Source: Megascapheus bottae (taxonomy: Eukaryota > Chordata > Mammalia > Rodentia > Geomyidae). Taken from it: 64,000 nt of DNA. This document shows, one piece after another, positions 36,202 through 46,439 of this stretch. The translations under genes were made by a program, and so were the position numbers. Below the pieces are notes generated by a model, which did no database searches, was not told the DNA's origin, and saw nothing but the letters and a program-made list of their open reading frames with translations. Numbering within the stretch: the stretch's first letter is position 1; the number at the start of each line of letters is the position of its first letter. The stretch is taken from the NCBI GenBank assembly GCA_024803745.1, contig JANJXV010000024.1, positions 7,906,106 through 7,970,105 of the forward strand, read 5' to 3'.

Positions 36202-36321
36202 GTGGACTCATATAAAGAAGCCATCCACGAAGGAGTAGAAAAGCTAGGAATCTGTGGAAGATTAAGAGGCAGACTTGGAACTTTTGGAAGAGCTACATTG
36301 GGAAGACTGTTGGCGATATTC
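36202..36321 (-). CDS. CADPS2: CADPS2 exon E4 (Leu/Pro-rich linker)
   Basis: This 120-base exon follows a CTTTACAG acceptor. Its donor is GTGTGT, the weakest-looking of the ten. It encodes [20 protein letters not shown] followed by [19 protein letters not shown], a low-complexity Leu/Pro linker with LPxV/LPxL repeats ending in the conserved SWM...YES motif. In CAPS proteins this linker separates the two halves of the Munc13-homology region. The exon is symmetric (same phase at both ends, length divisible by three), so skipping would remove 40 residues without a frameshift. CAPS isoforms are known to differ around here, but I cannot confirm which exon is involved. The weak donor fits alternative use, which is inference. 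Confidence 0.9.
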
Positions 36322-36445
36322 CTGTAAAGAAACAAACAACGTGGGAAGGGACCACCATAAGCAATAACTACAGATGGCCATGTGTAAAGTCATAAGGTCA
36401 GGACTGGGAGACGAGTGCTCTGTGGATTCTGGGTAAGGTACCTAC
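36322..36445 (-). other. CADPS2: CADPS2 124-base intron between E3 and E4
   Basis: A short GT-AG intron (GTAGGT donor, TTTACAG acceptor). Its length is not divisible by three, so retention would shift the frame. Confidence 0.92.
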
Positions 36446-36587
36446 TTGACAGGCTGCCATGTCTCTTGCTCAAAACCTCTGTGAATTGACTGGGCGATGG
36501 AGGACTCCATGAGGTCGACGTAGCGAACAACCAAGGGTACAAAGATCTCTTGTAAGTGTTTGTGAAATTTTCCATTACACAAAAGCA
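36446..36587 (-). CDS. CADPS2: CADPS2 exon E3
   Basis: This 142-base exon has a TGTTTCAG acceptor and a GTAGGT donor. After two bases of the split codon it reads [20 protein letters not shown], then [20 protein letters not shown] and ETWQPV, with the final AA completed to Lys by the first base of E4. The [10 protein letters not shown] and [19 protein letters not shown] motifs are diagnostic of CAPS proteins and lie in the MUN-like helical region. A different frame across this exon is also open but gives a protein with no family resemblance. E3 lies only 124 bases upstream of E4. Confidence 0.93.
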
Positions 36588-37125
36588 CTGAAACAGCCAA
36601 GAAGAAATAGTGTTTATCAGAGAGATTGTGTCCTCCTAGGGGGGGAAAAGATATGAGTGAGAAACTTTTCCTGAAATTGCCTGATACAAGAGAACAGATA
36701 CAATGCAGAAGATGATGGATTTAGCTCTCTACCTTGAGTATTGTGGAAACAGACCAAAAATATCATTAGCCTTCTATAGATGGCTACCTATACAGAAATA
36801 GTTGACACCGATAATGTTCACGGTAAATAAAGTGTGTTTGTACTTCCTAAGAGGTTCATGCACAGGCACATGACGACTTGCAGGAACTTCAATGTAACTA
36901 CTGCTTCCCTGAATGCCTTTACTCATACAATTGTAACAATGGAACAGATTCCTTATGCTGGGATTTCCATCATAGATATGGTAAATCTGTACACTTATAG
37001 GAAGTATACTTGATTATATCCACGAACTATACTTATTAACGTCAATCAATTAGGTGGTGATTCTGGCCTTGGGAAAATCTATTCTGACTATACACTTTTT
37101 TTAGACATTAGTTTCATACATCTTG

Positions 37126-37246
37126 ACTTCCTTACTCCTTCCCCTTTTCCTTATTTTTTTGCTTCCTTTCTCCATCTCTCTTTCCTTTTCTTCCTCTTTT
37201 CTTTGGCTCTTCTTCCCTCATCCCTCTCTTCCTTTTTCACTCCCTC
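37126..37246. repeat. Polypyrimidine (TC-rich) low-complexity tract
   Basis: About 120 bases of mainly T and C with few purines. Confidence 0.85.
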
Positions 37247-37336
37247 CCTGCATTCATGGCAGTTCTAAGGATCAAACAGGCACAGCCTCTGACCTTGGAC
37301 ATGCTAGACTAGTTCTCTACTACTGAGCTACCCCTT
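37247..37336 (-). repeat. ID-like monomer, old
   Basis: Reversed, it begins GGGGTAGCTCAGTAGTAGAG, the tRNA-Ala-type A box of ID elements, followed by CTAGTCTAGCATGTCC. No Geo half is attached. Confidence 0.55.
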
Positions 37337-37989
37337 CTTAAGCACATCTGTTTTTGAAAATCATCTGCATTTTGAAGTTTTGTTTTAGTGTTTAATGGGT
37401 GATAGTTTAATGGATGGTATAAGCCCCCACCTATGGTGTTAGAATTTGTGCTGCAGGAAAAAGAGTGTGGTCAAGGGAATCTGCCTCCTTTGAAAGATGG
37501 ATGTTTTCCATGCACAAAATACAATATGATCAATTCATCAGTATGTACCTTCATGGCACATAGAAAGCAACAGCGTTATCTGCAGGGAGATACTAAGCAG
37601 TGATAAATCAGCAATATTCAACAAAGCATTTTTAATTGTTTGGGAGATAGTACTCAACTTAGTGGTTGAGATTTCTCAAATGAACATTTTCTAAAGTCAG
37701 TTGTGACTGTTTAAAATGACCTTCAAAGTGAAAACTCGCTCATTTAAAGAACCCTCCGTTATCAGGAAAGGTACACTGAGCCTGTAGGCCATTTAATACT
37801 TGCGAAAAAATATGATACATGAACAGGATAGTTTTGTAATCTTGTCCTCCTGTACTGATAATTATGTATGGTTCATATGATATTGTAAATATCTAAATGA
37901 TCCTTGGCAAAAAATATCTTATCTCACTCCTAGAAGCCATGGTATTTCAGTTAAATGTAAATAACAGAAAGTTGAGGGTTTCTTTTTTG

Positions 37990-38397
37990 CTATTTGGCAA
38001 AGTAATTTATATGTACAATGAATTTTGATCACCGCTTCAACATCTTCGCCTCCCCTCTACCCACGCTTTTCCTTGTATTTCTCAATTCTGAATTCTTGCC
38101 AACATTCTCTGCCTCCCCCTTCATTCTTCTACCCTTCTGCCCTTGGTCCTAACCTCCACTCTTGCAAGTACCTATTTCCTGTTTCTTATTTTGTTGGGCA
38201 TTGACTTAGACTTTTTAAAAGAATTACATCATTAGTTCTGTCCATACAGTCTATTACATTTTAGTTAATTCATTTGTAACCTCTTGTTTACCACCTGGTT
38301 GGTTTAATTGTAGAATTTTGGTACCTTTTACCTACCACAAATGAGAGAAACCATGTAACCTGTGTTTCCCTAGGTCTGGCTTACATCTCATAATATA
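37990..38397 (-). mobile_element. L1 3' region fragment, antisense, old
   Basis: The segment CAAATGAGAGAAACCATGTA and TGGCTTACATCTCATAATAT parallels the antisense L1 text at 60635-60700. The 5' part (38041-38200) is CT-rich and less certain. Confidence 0.5.
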
Positions 38398-38401
38398 ATT
38401 T

Positions 38402-38740
38402 GTGGGTTAGGAGGGTGAGAATTTTGAGAGATGTGACATTGATCAAGATGCATTGTACTGGGCCGGGTGTTTGGCCTAGTGGTTAAAGTGCTTGCCTAGC
38501 ATGCATGAAGACCCGGGTTCGATTCCTTGGTACCACATACATAGAAAAAAGCCAGAAGTGGTGCTGAGGCTCAAGTGGTAGAGCTCTAGCCTTGAGAAAG
38601 TCCAAGGACAGTGCTCAGGCCCTGAGCTCAAGCCCAGAACTGGCAAAAAAAAAAAAAGATGCATTGTACTGTAAAACTGCTTTGGTGAATGCCACACAAT
38701 TGTACAACTACTTATAGATAATAAAAATATTCAAAATAAA
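38402..38740 (+). repeat. Third copy of the short L1-tail-associated repeat, split by a SINE
   Basis: GTGGGTTAGGAGGGTGAGAA and ACATTGATCAAGATGCATTG match 17513-17645, then the SINE at 38461-38656 intervenes, and the unit resumes with AACTGCTTTGGTGAATGCCA and AATAAAAATATTCAAAATAA. Confidence 0.5.
38461..38656 (+). repeat. IDL-Geo SINE, near-complete, with perfect target-site duplication
   Basis: It reads GGCCTAGTGGTTAAAGTGCT and CGGGTTCGATTCCTTGGTAC (tRNA-like A and B boxes of the left unit), then GCTCAAGTGGTAGAGCTCTA and GAGCTCAAGCCCAGAACTGG and an A-run. AGATGCATTGTACTG is repeated at 38446-38460 and 38657-38671. Confidence 0.95.
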
Positions 38741-38866
38741 GAGAAAGAGAGGGAGAGACAAGAAGATCCTATTTGTCAGGATTATTGAACTAAAAATATA
38801 GTATGTAAAATGGGAGGTTAATGCTAGAAGATAAACTTTGGGGGACAAAATGAGAGACAATGAGAC

Positions 38867-38947
38867 AAAGAGAAAGAGGGGGAGAGAGGGGGAAGGAAGG
38901 GAGAGAGAAAGGGAGGGAGAGAGAGAGAGAAGGAGAAAGACAGAGAC

Positions 38948-39008
<61 letters not shown>
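38867..39008. repeat. (GA)n-rich purine tract
   Basis: About 140 bases nearly free of pyrimidines on the plus strand, ending in a pure GA run (38955-39008). Such mirror-like purine tracts can form triplex DNA. Confidence 0.95.
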
Positions 39009-39011
<3 letters not shown>

Positions 39012-39123
39012 CACAGACTGTAGAATGATTGGAAGGCACACTCTGACCTAACTAATTCTAACCACAGCTGACAATGTCTGGACTTTGGGAACAAATTTAA
39101 GACAAAAAAAAAAAAAGATCAGG

Positions 39124-39335
39124 GGGCCGGGAGTTTGGCTTAGTGGTAGAGTGCTTGCCTAGCATTCATGAATACCAGGTTCGATTCCTCGGTACCACAT
39201 ACATAGAAAAAAAAAGCCGGAAATGGTGCTGAGGCTCAAGTGGTAGAGCTCTAGCCTTGAGAAAGTTCAAGGACAGTGCTCAGGCCCTGAGCCCAAGCTT
39301 AAGACTGGCAAAAAAAAAAAAAAAAAAAAAAAAAG
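39124..39335 (+). repeat. IDL-Geo SINE
   Basis: GGCCGGGAGTTTGGCTTAGT through CTTAAGACTGGC and a 24-base A-run. Short GATCAGG words flank it (39117-39123 and 39336-39342). Confidence 0.93.
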
Positions 39336-39395
39336 GATCAGGAAAGAGATTAATGGTACATGACTGAATAAACCAATGAAAAGAAACCTGAACTT

Positions 39396-39648
39396 TTTTT
39401 TTTTTTTTTGCCAGTTCTGGGCTTGGGCTCAGGGATTGAGCACTGTCCTTGAACTTTCTCAAGGCAAGCACTCTACCACTTGAGCCTCAGCACCACTTGT
39501 GGCTTTTTGCGATGTATGTGGGGTACCGAGCAATTGAACCCGGTCTTCTGCATGCTAGGCAAGCACTCTACCACTAGGCCAAACTTGATCCTCAGATCTC
39601 AGTCTCCTGCATAGCTAGGATTATAGGCATGAGCCACCACGCCTGGCT
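39396..39648 (-). repeat. Hybrid SINE: B1 head joined to IDL-Geo
   Basis: In the element's own direction it begins with a B1 head (reverse of TAGCTAGGATTATAGGCATG and CCACCACGCCTGGC at 39586-39648) and continues directly into the ID-like and Geo halves, ending in the T-run at 39396. CTGAACTT (39388-39395) and CTGAAATT (39649-39656) flank the whole unit. Confidence 0.75.
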
Positions 39649-40312
39649 CTGAAATTTCTTTCTGTTTTTTGAAAATTCTTTTTTTTATAAGAAATTTTCT
39701 TCCTGCAAACAATTTTTAAAAAATGTTATGGTGTGAATAAAAAAATAAATAACAGAAGAAGTTCCCATGGAAGAATTGCAGGGAAGATTTCCAGGGCAAG
39801 GGAGCAGCTAGTATACACTTTATATAGAAGAATAAGCTGGGATAAGCTGGTGTCCTAGAAAGAGGAGCATCTGCGGGGGATGGGAAGAGTTGGGGGATGA
39901 TAGTTCACAGAAGTGTGTAGATCTTAGTATACTCTTAGTGTGGGTTTTACTGGAAGTGAGAGAGGTGTTTAGGATCTCAGAATCTTCTAGAGAAGAGGTT
40001 TTGCTAAATGTGATGAGAAGATTTGTCATTTTATTGTGACATAGATGAGTGGCATAGTGTGACAACTCTGGCTGCTCTGTGGAAAGTAGAAGTGGCCAAG
40101 TGCTGAGGACATTAGTGACCTACTAGATACTGTAAATAAAGAGTGGTTTAGATTAGAGTGGTACATGTAAAGGATGGGAGAACATCTCAGACATCTCATT
40201 CATTTCTATGGATTTTAATAATTAACAACTCCAATAGTCCTATCTTTTATAAAATACTCAAACTATGCCCGTTTCGTACCTTATCTTCTTTTGTGCAAAA
40301 ATATACTTGGAG

Positions 40313-40526
40313 GGGCCGGGAGTTTGACCTAGTGGTAGAGTGCTTGTCTAGCATGCACGAAGACCCAGGTTTGATTCCTCGGTACCACATACATAGACAA
40401 AAAGCCAAAAGTGGTGCTGTGGCTCAAGTGGTAGAGCTCTAGCCTTGAAAAAATCCAAGGACAGTGCTCAGGCCCTGAGCTCAAGCCCAGGACTGGCAAA
40501 AAAAAAAAAGAAAAGAAAAAAAAGAA
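40313..40526 (+). repeat. IDL-Geo SINE with perfect target-site duplication
   Basis: GGCCGGGAGTTTGACCTAGT through CAAGCCCAGGACTGGC and an A-rich tail. AAAAATATACTTGGAG is present at 40297-40312 and 40527-40542. Confidence 0.95.
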
Positions 40527-40659
40527 AAAAATATACTTGGAGAAAATGTATCACTTTTATTATCATGGTGTATATATGAAAATGCACTTGATACTTATGT
40601 GATTATTAAATCTGTCAGAGGGTGGACAACAGTAGACCTATAACAATGGTATAGAAAAC

Positions 40660-40916
40660 AATCTAAATTCAAAAGGATAAGCAACACTGATTTTCTCTCT
40701 TATATAGGGAATAACAAAATGGTGAGACAAAGGGTTAACCAATGCACAAGTTATATGTTGGAAATGAACTATGTTGGAGAGGAACTGGGGGGAGGAAAAC
40801 TGGGGGAAAGAGGGAGGGGTAACAATGTTCAACAAGAAATATACTCATTACCTTACCTTACTCATATAACCAACTGTAACCTCTCTGACAGTACCCTTAC
40901 AATAAAATTAAAGTAA
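40660..40916 (+). mobile_element. L1 3'UTR fragment
   Basis: A G-rich run (AACTGGGGGGAGGAAAACTG), then TCTGACAGTACCCTTACAAT and AAAATTAAAGTAAAA, the layout of L1 3' ends elsewhere in the window (for example near 16600). Confidence 0.6.
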
Positions 40917-41851
40917 AAGAAGAATTAACATGGTGACAATACTCCATGTACTGATAATATTATCACTATTGAAAGCTGCAAAGTTTTATGCTGCCATACT
41001 CCAATACTCTCTGCCCAAACCTTAATTTATATGTTAGATTATTTAACAATAAAAATACAAAGCACTTAGGGTCTCCATCTTGATGGGTACTGTAACCAGT
41101 TATTCTTTTTATCTATACTCAGACCCCAAAAACATTCATGTATCAAATTATTGTATCTATAAATGATCACTGTGCTTCACTGTTTAAAACTCCACTTCAT
41201 TATACTCTTAGAGATTATGTGCATTGTTAGTGAAGTCATCTTAAAAGAAGAATTATATTCACTATTACTAAGTACTATAATGGTTTAAAGATTAAGTGTC
41301 AGATGATCTAAATGCATTTGTTTAACAAAAAAGAGAGATTTCTCAGGATAAGCATTGCATTCATTGCTTATCAGAATATTTTGACCAAAATAAAGCAATG
41401 AATTACCTTACATTCCCATACTTAGGGCAATACTGGTGGTTTCTTACTTGATCACTACACAAGCAACAGGGAGATGGTAGCACATCCTCCCTTCCCTCCC
41501 ACCACCAAATTAGTGATCAAATGTGTATTTTTCTATTCTTTAGACCTTTCTCCAATCTTCGTCGCTACAGCTGCTGCACTAAGTCTGCTCTTCTAGTCTC
41601 ATGCAGTAGTCTCTTGACTGACCTTCAAGATCCGCATTGCCCCTATGATATATAGCCTGTCTTCTCAAAATCTCAAACAAAGGGACCTGCTAAAATGTAA
41701 AGCTAAGCTGCTAAAGTGTAAAATGTAACATTCCTTAAGATTACAATCTCTTAGATCACTCATGACAACTTCTAAAAGTTTTAGCATGGTAGGAAAGCCC
41801 ACTGAGATCTTTCTCAAAATGGCCTCTCCAGGTAATTTGTTTCTATTTCTT

Positions 41852-42088
41852 TTTTTTTTCTGTGGGTCATGGGGCTTGAACTCTGCCTGGGCAGTGTCAC
41901 TGAGCTCTTCAGTTCAAGGCTACCACCCTACACTTAAGCCAAGCCCCATTGCCCATTTTCTAGAGGTTAACTGAAGATAAGAATATCAGGTTCTTTTGTG
42001 CCTGGGCTGGCTTTAAACCTCGATCCTCAGATCTCAGCCTCCTGAGTAGCTAGGATTACAGGTGTGTGCCACCACGTGCAGCATACCT
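41852..42088 (-). repeat. B1-headed SINE with target-site duplication
   Basis: GTCATGGGGCTTGAACTCTG, then TGCCTGGGCTGGCTTTAAAC and TCAGCCTCCTGAGTAGCTAG with GATTACAGGTGTGTGCCACC at the reversed B1 head. CTATTTCTT occurs at 41843-41851 and 42089-42097. Confidence 0.9.
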
Positions 42089-42483
42089 CTATTTCTTATA
42101 GTACAGTCATAATGATTTTTATGATTCTGTTCAAATCCTTTCCCAGTTAAACATTTCCCTTGTTTGTGTCTTAGCCTGAACAGTTTTCTACTGGGGTCCT
42201 TTATATACACATTGTTTCTGCATTGTTGACATCTTTCTCTCTTCCTTTGGGGTTGAAGCTCTTTGTGGCAGGGACTGTATCTCAAAATCACACTAAGTAC
42301 CTACCTCAGAGCAAATGTCTGTTTGCTGGGTAAAGGAACACTTGTATTCAGTAATAAGATTTCTATGTTATAACTCAAGAGATGGCATTATATATAAGCC
42401 ACAGAATCCATACAAGTTTGCATATCCTCTCCTCCTTATGTAAAATAAATATGCTAAAAAATAATGTGATAAAAATTCTATTT

Positions 42484-42942
42484 GCTGGGCACGGTGGCTC
42501 ACACCTATAATCCTGGCTACTCAGGAGGCTAAGATATGAGGATCACAGTTCAAAGTCAGCCTGAGCACTAAAGAATGTGAGATTCTTTTTTTTTTTTTTT
42601 TTTTTGCCAGTCCTGGGCTTGGGCTCAGGGCCTGAGCACTGTCCTTGGACTTTCTCAAAGCTTAGCACTCTACCACTTGAGCCTCAGCATCACTTCCAGC
42701 TTTTTTCTATGTATATGGTACCGAGGAATTGAACCCAGGTCTTTGTGCATGCTAGCCAAGCACGCTACCACTAGGTCAAACTCCCGGCCCCGAATGTGAG
42801 ATTCTTATCTCCAATTAACCACTAGAAAACCAGAAATGGTGCTGAGGCTCAAGAGTCAGGCACAGGAGCCTTGAGCTAAAGAGCTCAGGGACAACGCCCA
42901 GGCACAAAGTTCAAGCCCCTCAACTGACAAAAACAAAACAAA
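42484..42942 (+). repeat. B1-headed SINE split by a younger SINE
   Basis: The head GCTGGGCACGGTGGCTCACA runs to 42587; the copy resumes at 42807 with ATCTCCAATTAACCACTAG, CAGAAATGGTGCTGAGGCTC and AGTTCAAGCCCCTCAACTGA and ends in an AAAACAAAAC tail. Positions 42588-42806 are the inserted SINE and the second copy of its duplicated target. Confidence 0.92.
42588..42791 (-). repeat. IDL-Geo SINE nested in a B1-headed SINE
   Basis: T-run, GCCAGTCCTGGGCTTGGGCT, ending GGTCAAACTCCCGGCCCC. The perfect duplication GAATGTGAGATTCTT at 42573-42587 and 42792-42806 is host SINE sequence, which fixes the order of insertion. Confidence 0.95.
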
Positions 42943-43244
42943 ACTAAACACTATTTATCCATAAGTACGATCACATTACTAAAAACTCTGTTGGATATGA
43001 AGATTGGTTATTTTGTATATATTATTTTAATTGTACACACATTTTTCTTTAATCATCCCTCTTTATAATAAGTAATTATTCTCACAGAATTTGGAGGAAA
43101 TGGAGACTACCTAGATTCTGTCCAAAATTTTGTTCTTATTTCAGATTATGCTTACATTTATTTAATCAAATTCATTATATTATTTTATTTTATTTCACTT
43201 CATTACATTTCATTACTTTGTTATTTATTTTATGTTAGTAGAGG

Positions 43245-43280
43245 TTAAACCCATATATATATGCATATATATATATATAA
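43245..43280. repeat. (TA)n-rich tract
   Basis: ATATATATATGCATATATAT followed by further TA units. Confidence 0.85.
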
Positions 43281-43529
43281 GATACTAGACTGCTATGCTA
43301 ATCATGTGTTACATGCCTAGCACACTTTTTAAAAAATTGTTTCTAAAAGTAACCATGAACCCACATTTGAAAATCCTGAGAAACTGACTTTCATTTGGTA
43401 ATTAGTAGAGAAAGGAGAAGGGAAAGACAACAAAGGAAGGGAGAAAAAGAATGAGAGAAATATTCCAAGGAATGGGAGAGATAAGGAGAATCAAGAGAAA
43501 TACACGGGGAGGGGGAGAGAAAGGAGAAA

Positions 43530-43800
43530 ACCCTCGGCTTCAATGGGCAGGGCTGCAGAAATGACACTGCACCTTACTTGTCTATGCAAATGTATGCTTT
43601 GTCTTGGTTGCCCATATGCCAGTTGCATCCTCCTCCTATCAGACAATGACAAAAGCTCCTCTTAACACATAGCCGGAGGCATTAGAGGGAATGCTTCCAC
43701 CTTCCCCATCTGGTTATGATTTGGGATTGTCACCTGTCTTTTAAATCAAGCCTTTGTGAAGCACCCAGAGTAACAATTCTTGAGAGATATAAGCTCTCAA
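43530..43800. promoter_or_regulatory. Candidate conserved noncoding element with POU octamer
   Basis: A repeat-free stretch of mixed composition after a purine tract (43405-43530). It contains ATGCAAAT (octamer, POU-type) within CTATGCAAATGTATGC near 43585, and CTTTGTCTTGG and GACAATGAC (SOX-like) words. Regulatory function is inferred from motif and absence of repeats. Confidence 0.3.
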
Positions 43801-45139
43801 TGTGAACTCATCCAAGAAAGGTTTCTGGTGCTATTTGCAGTGAAAGTTAAAAAGAATTGCTATGGAATCTCAAAAAGCAGTTGCAATAACCTGCTTTGCT
43901 GATCAAAATAGCCATCTCTTCCTCTGAAAGAATCCATGTTCCCAAATATCACCTCGGCAGAAAATAATGAAAATCAATGACATCAAACAGCTACAAATGA
44001 CAAAAAGAAAGCAAAAGGCTTATATGAGAGCTATACTCAGGACACAGATGGGTCCAATTATTTTGAACATCTCTAATAATTAATAAATTAGTGTTGATTA
44101 TTTACATACCCCAAAGTGTTACATTTACAAAAGGACTTGTCATAGGATTTTAATAGGAAGATTTCAACAGAGAATTTAAATTATGATCCAATTAATACCA
44201 ATTATTGAGATAACAATCTGTGGGTAAAATTAATACACAAAAGAATTCATGTGTTATTGTTGAGGCAAAAATATGCTGCTGCACCTTAAACCTACATAAT
44301 CCAGTTTTATGCTGCTATACCTTCTTCCAATTAGTCTGTCTAGATTACAAGGAAATGATTTTTTCCCCTCCTAAAATTCTAATTAGGTATTTTAGAAGGA
44401 ACTGATTACATCATGAGCAATGGACGAACACAACACCAACTACAACAAAGTTAACAGTCTTTGCTATATGAACAGTTACGAATTCTGTCAGTTCCAAACA
44501 AGAAAAATGTAACAGATTAAGATACAATACAACAGGTTGTTTTCCATGCTGATCAGTACAACTAATGAAGATACACTTAACAAGAAATATGAACATGGGC
44601 TTCAAAAGAGAAGGTTGAAAAACACTGTAGCCTAGAGTAGCATGATATCAAAGGAAACTGAATGAACCCCGAGACTGACGAAGAGCAGCCAGCCAAGAAT
44701 CTGGCCTCTTAAGTAGTCACCCAATAAACATCTTTCAGTTGTATAATTATCAATAAAAGAAAACTGCCTTCTAACGGAAATCTTAAGAATGTCTCAAGAA
44801 GTTTAAGTAGAATAGAAAACATATTAGACTTTTTCCTTTTTAATTAAAAACACGGTGAGCATTTTTACATATTTTAGTATTTACTTTAACTACCGCAGCA
44901 ACTTCCTAACGATATAACTAACTTTCTCTTTCCCCAGGGGTGTTTCTTTAAAAAAAAATACATAGCACACATATTTGTATGTAGTATGTATCTAGAGAGA
45001 GGTAAAAAGAGAGTGCATTGTTGTTCCTTATATTTTGCACAAAAATACAAAAACAACAAATTCAAATTTGAAAATGTAATAAAAATTTCACAGGACAGTA
45101 TCCAAAATGAGACCTATAAATTATTTATGCAGTCTAATG

Positions 45140-45302
45140 CAATATCTACATTTATACACATACATGTGTTTATAAATAATGTGTATAATAATATATGTAT
45201 ATAATGTAGACATATATGCATACATTATAGATTTATCTATACATATACACCTTATGTATGCAGTCTATTGTAATATATGTATATATACATGTATACACAT
45301 AT
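45140..45302. repeat. Degenerate ATGTATA/TACACATA-rich tract
   Basis: Alternating purine-pyrimidine low-complexity DNA with repeated TATACATGTATA-like words. Confidence 0.75.
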
Positions 45303-45879
45303 AAAATTTCTACCCCTTCCACTAGAGCTGATATTTCTCTAAGGCAGGAATTATTTCTTATTAATTGACATAGCAACAAGGCTCATTGGGATTTATAGAT
45401 TATATGTATTTAACACCTGTTTCTTGAAGAATCAAATCAAGAAGTCAATATAAACTTTAACCAAGGTGTATGACAATATTACAGCCAAAGGCAAAAGTCT
45501 GTAAGCCACTCCATCTACACTGAGCTTCCTGATCTCAGGGCTTGCATTCCACAATCTCTGCTCCCAGTAAGGGCAGATACCAACTACACCTGTAACCTCA
45601 TCCACAGCTGTGCAGAGTGGAGCTCTGAAAAGCCTGGGTCTTCACAAGTTAGAGATGTTTCTGAAAATCTATGAAAGATGCACAGGAAATTTAGAACTGT
45701 TTATTATCTTTGAACCATTAAACTCTAAGAGAATGCTGAAAGCAGATTTCAATTCTATCTGTACTGTAGAATTGAATCAAAGGGAAAAGAAGAACTGTTG
45801 TTTCTGCTCTTCAATTTTTTTTCTCCTTTTATTTTGATTAGTAAAACAAATTCTGACATACAATTTAAAATTCAGTCGA

Positions 45880-46146
45880 CTCTGGGGATTAGAGTTAAAT
45901 ACATTTTCCCCATTTTGGTGGTCATGGCATCATTTGTAAAGCACCTGTGCATGTAGTTACTATATCTGACTTTGGTTCCTGATATACTGTACATGTGTTT
46001 ATTGGAAATAGGGAAGGGAAGGGGGAAAACAAGATGATTGGGAGGGAATGGGAGGAGGGAAAGTGGGAGAAAAACATGGGAAGGTATACCAATGTCCAAG
46101 AAACGACATCTGACAATAAAATACAATTAAATTTTTTTTTAAAAAA
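45880..46146 (+). mobile_element. L1 3' end
   Basis: GTGGTCATGGCATCATTTGT (end-of-ORF2 region), then GGGAAGGGAAGGGGGAAAAC and ATCTGACAATAAAATACAAT with an A/T tail. Parallel to the L1 at 16030-16645. Confidence 0.7.
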
Positions 46147-46154
46147 GCCATGCT

Positions 46155-46155
<1 letters not shown>

Positions 46156-46197
<42 letters not shown>
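46156..46197. repeat. (CA)n microsatellite
   Basis: About 21 CA units directly 3' of an L1 tail. Confidence 0.95.
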
Positions 46198-46200
<3 letters not shown>

Positions 46201-46439
46201 GTATAATTTTGAAGCTTCAAGCTTTTTGCATTGTTCCTCGTCTGTGTGTATACAGATATATCCATAAGCACCAATTCATGAGTTTCAGATCGACAGCTCA
46301 TTTAAGCACTGGAGGAGAATAACACACAGATGTCAGCCCTGTATATTTCAAATCTTGAAGATTAACCTAATATATAATGTGGTGACCTAGCGATTCTTCA
46401 TTTGAAAGAAATCTAAAAAATAATCTCTGATACAGCCTA

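Noticed and set aside
38461..38540. tRNA gene (A and B boxes present)
   Set aside because: These are the promoter boxes of SINE left units. The copies have A-tails and target duplications, and no complete cloverleaf is formed.
38476..38697. A recurring protein (PVLGLSSGPEHCPWTFSRLE) seen at several places, suggesting a gene family
   Set aside because: It is the antisense translation of the IDL-Geo SINE and appears wherever a copy lies; it has no start, domain or codon evidence.
38708..39094. Open frames of 60-128 residues in the GA tract (Ser-Leu or Arg-Glu repeats)
   Set aside because: Pure microsatellite translation: open in several frames on both strands, with no conserved domain.
44200..44760. 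Possible 3'UTR of a processed pseudogene on the minus strand
   Set aside because: The text is less AT-rich than its surroundings, but I recognised no coding remnant, A-tail or target duplication.
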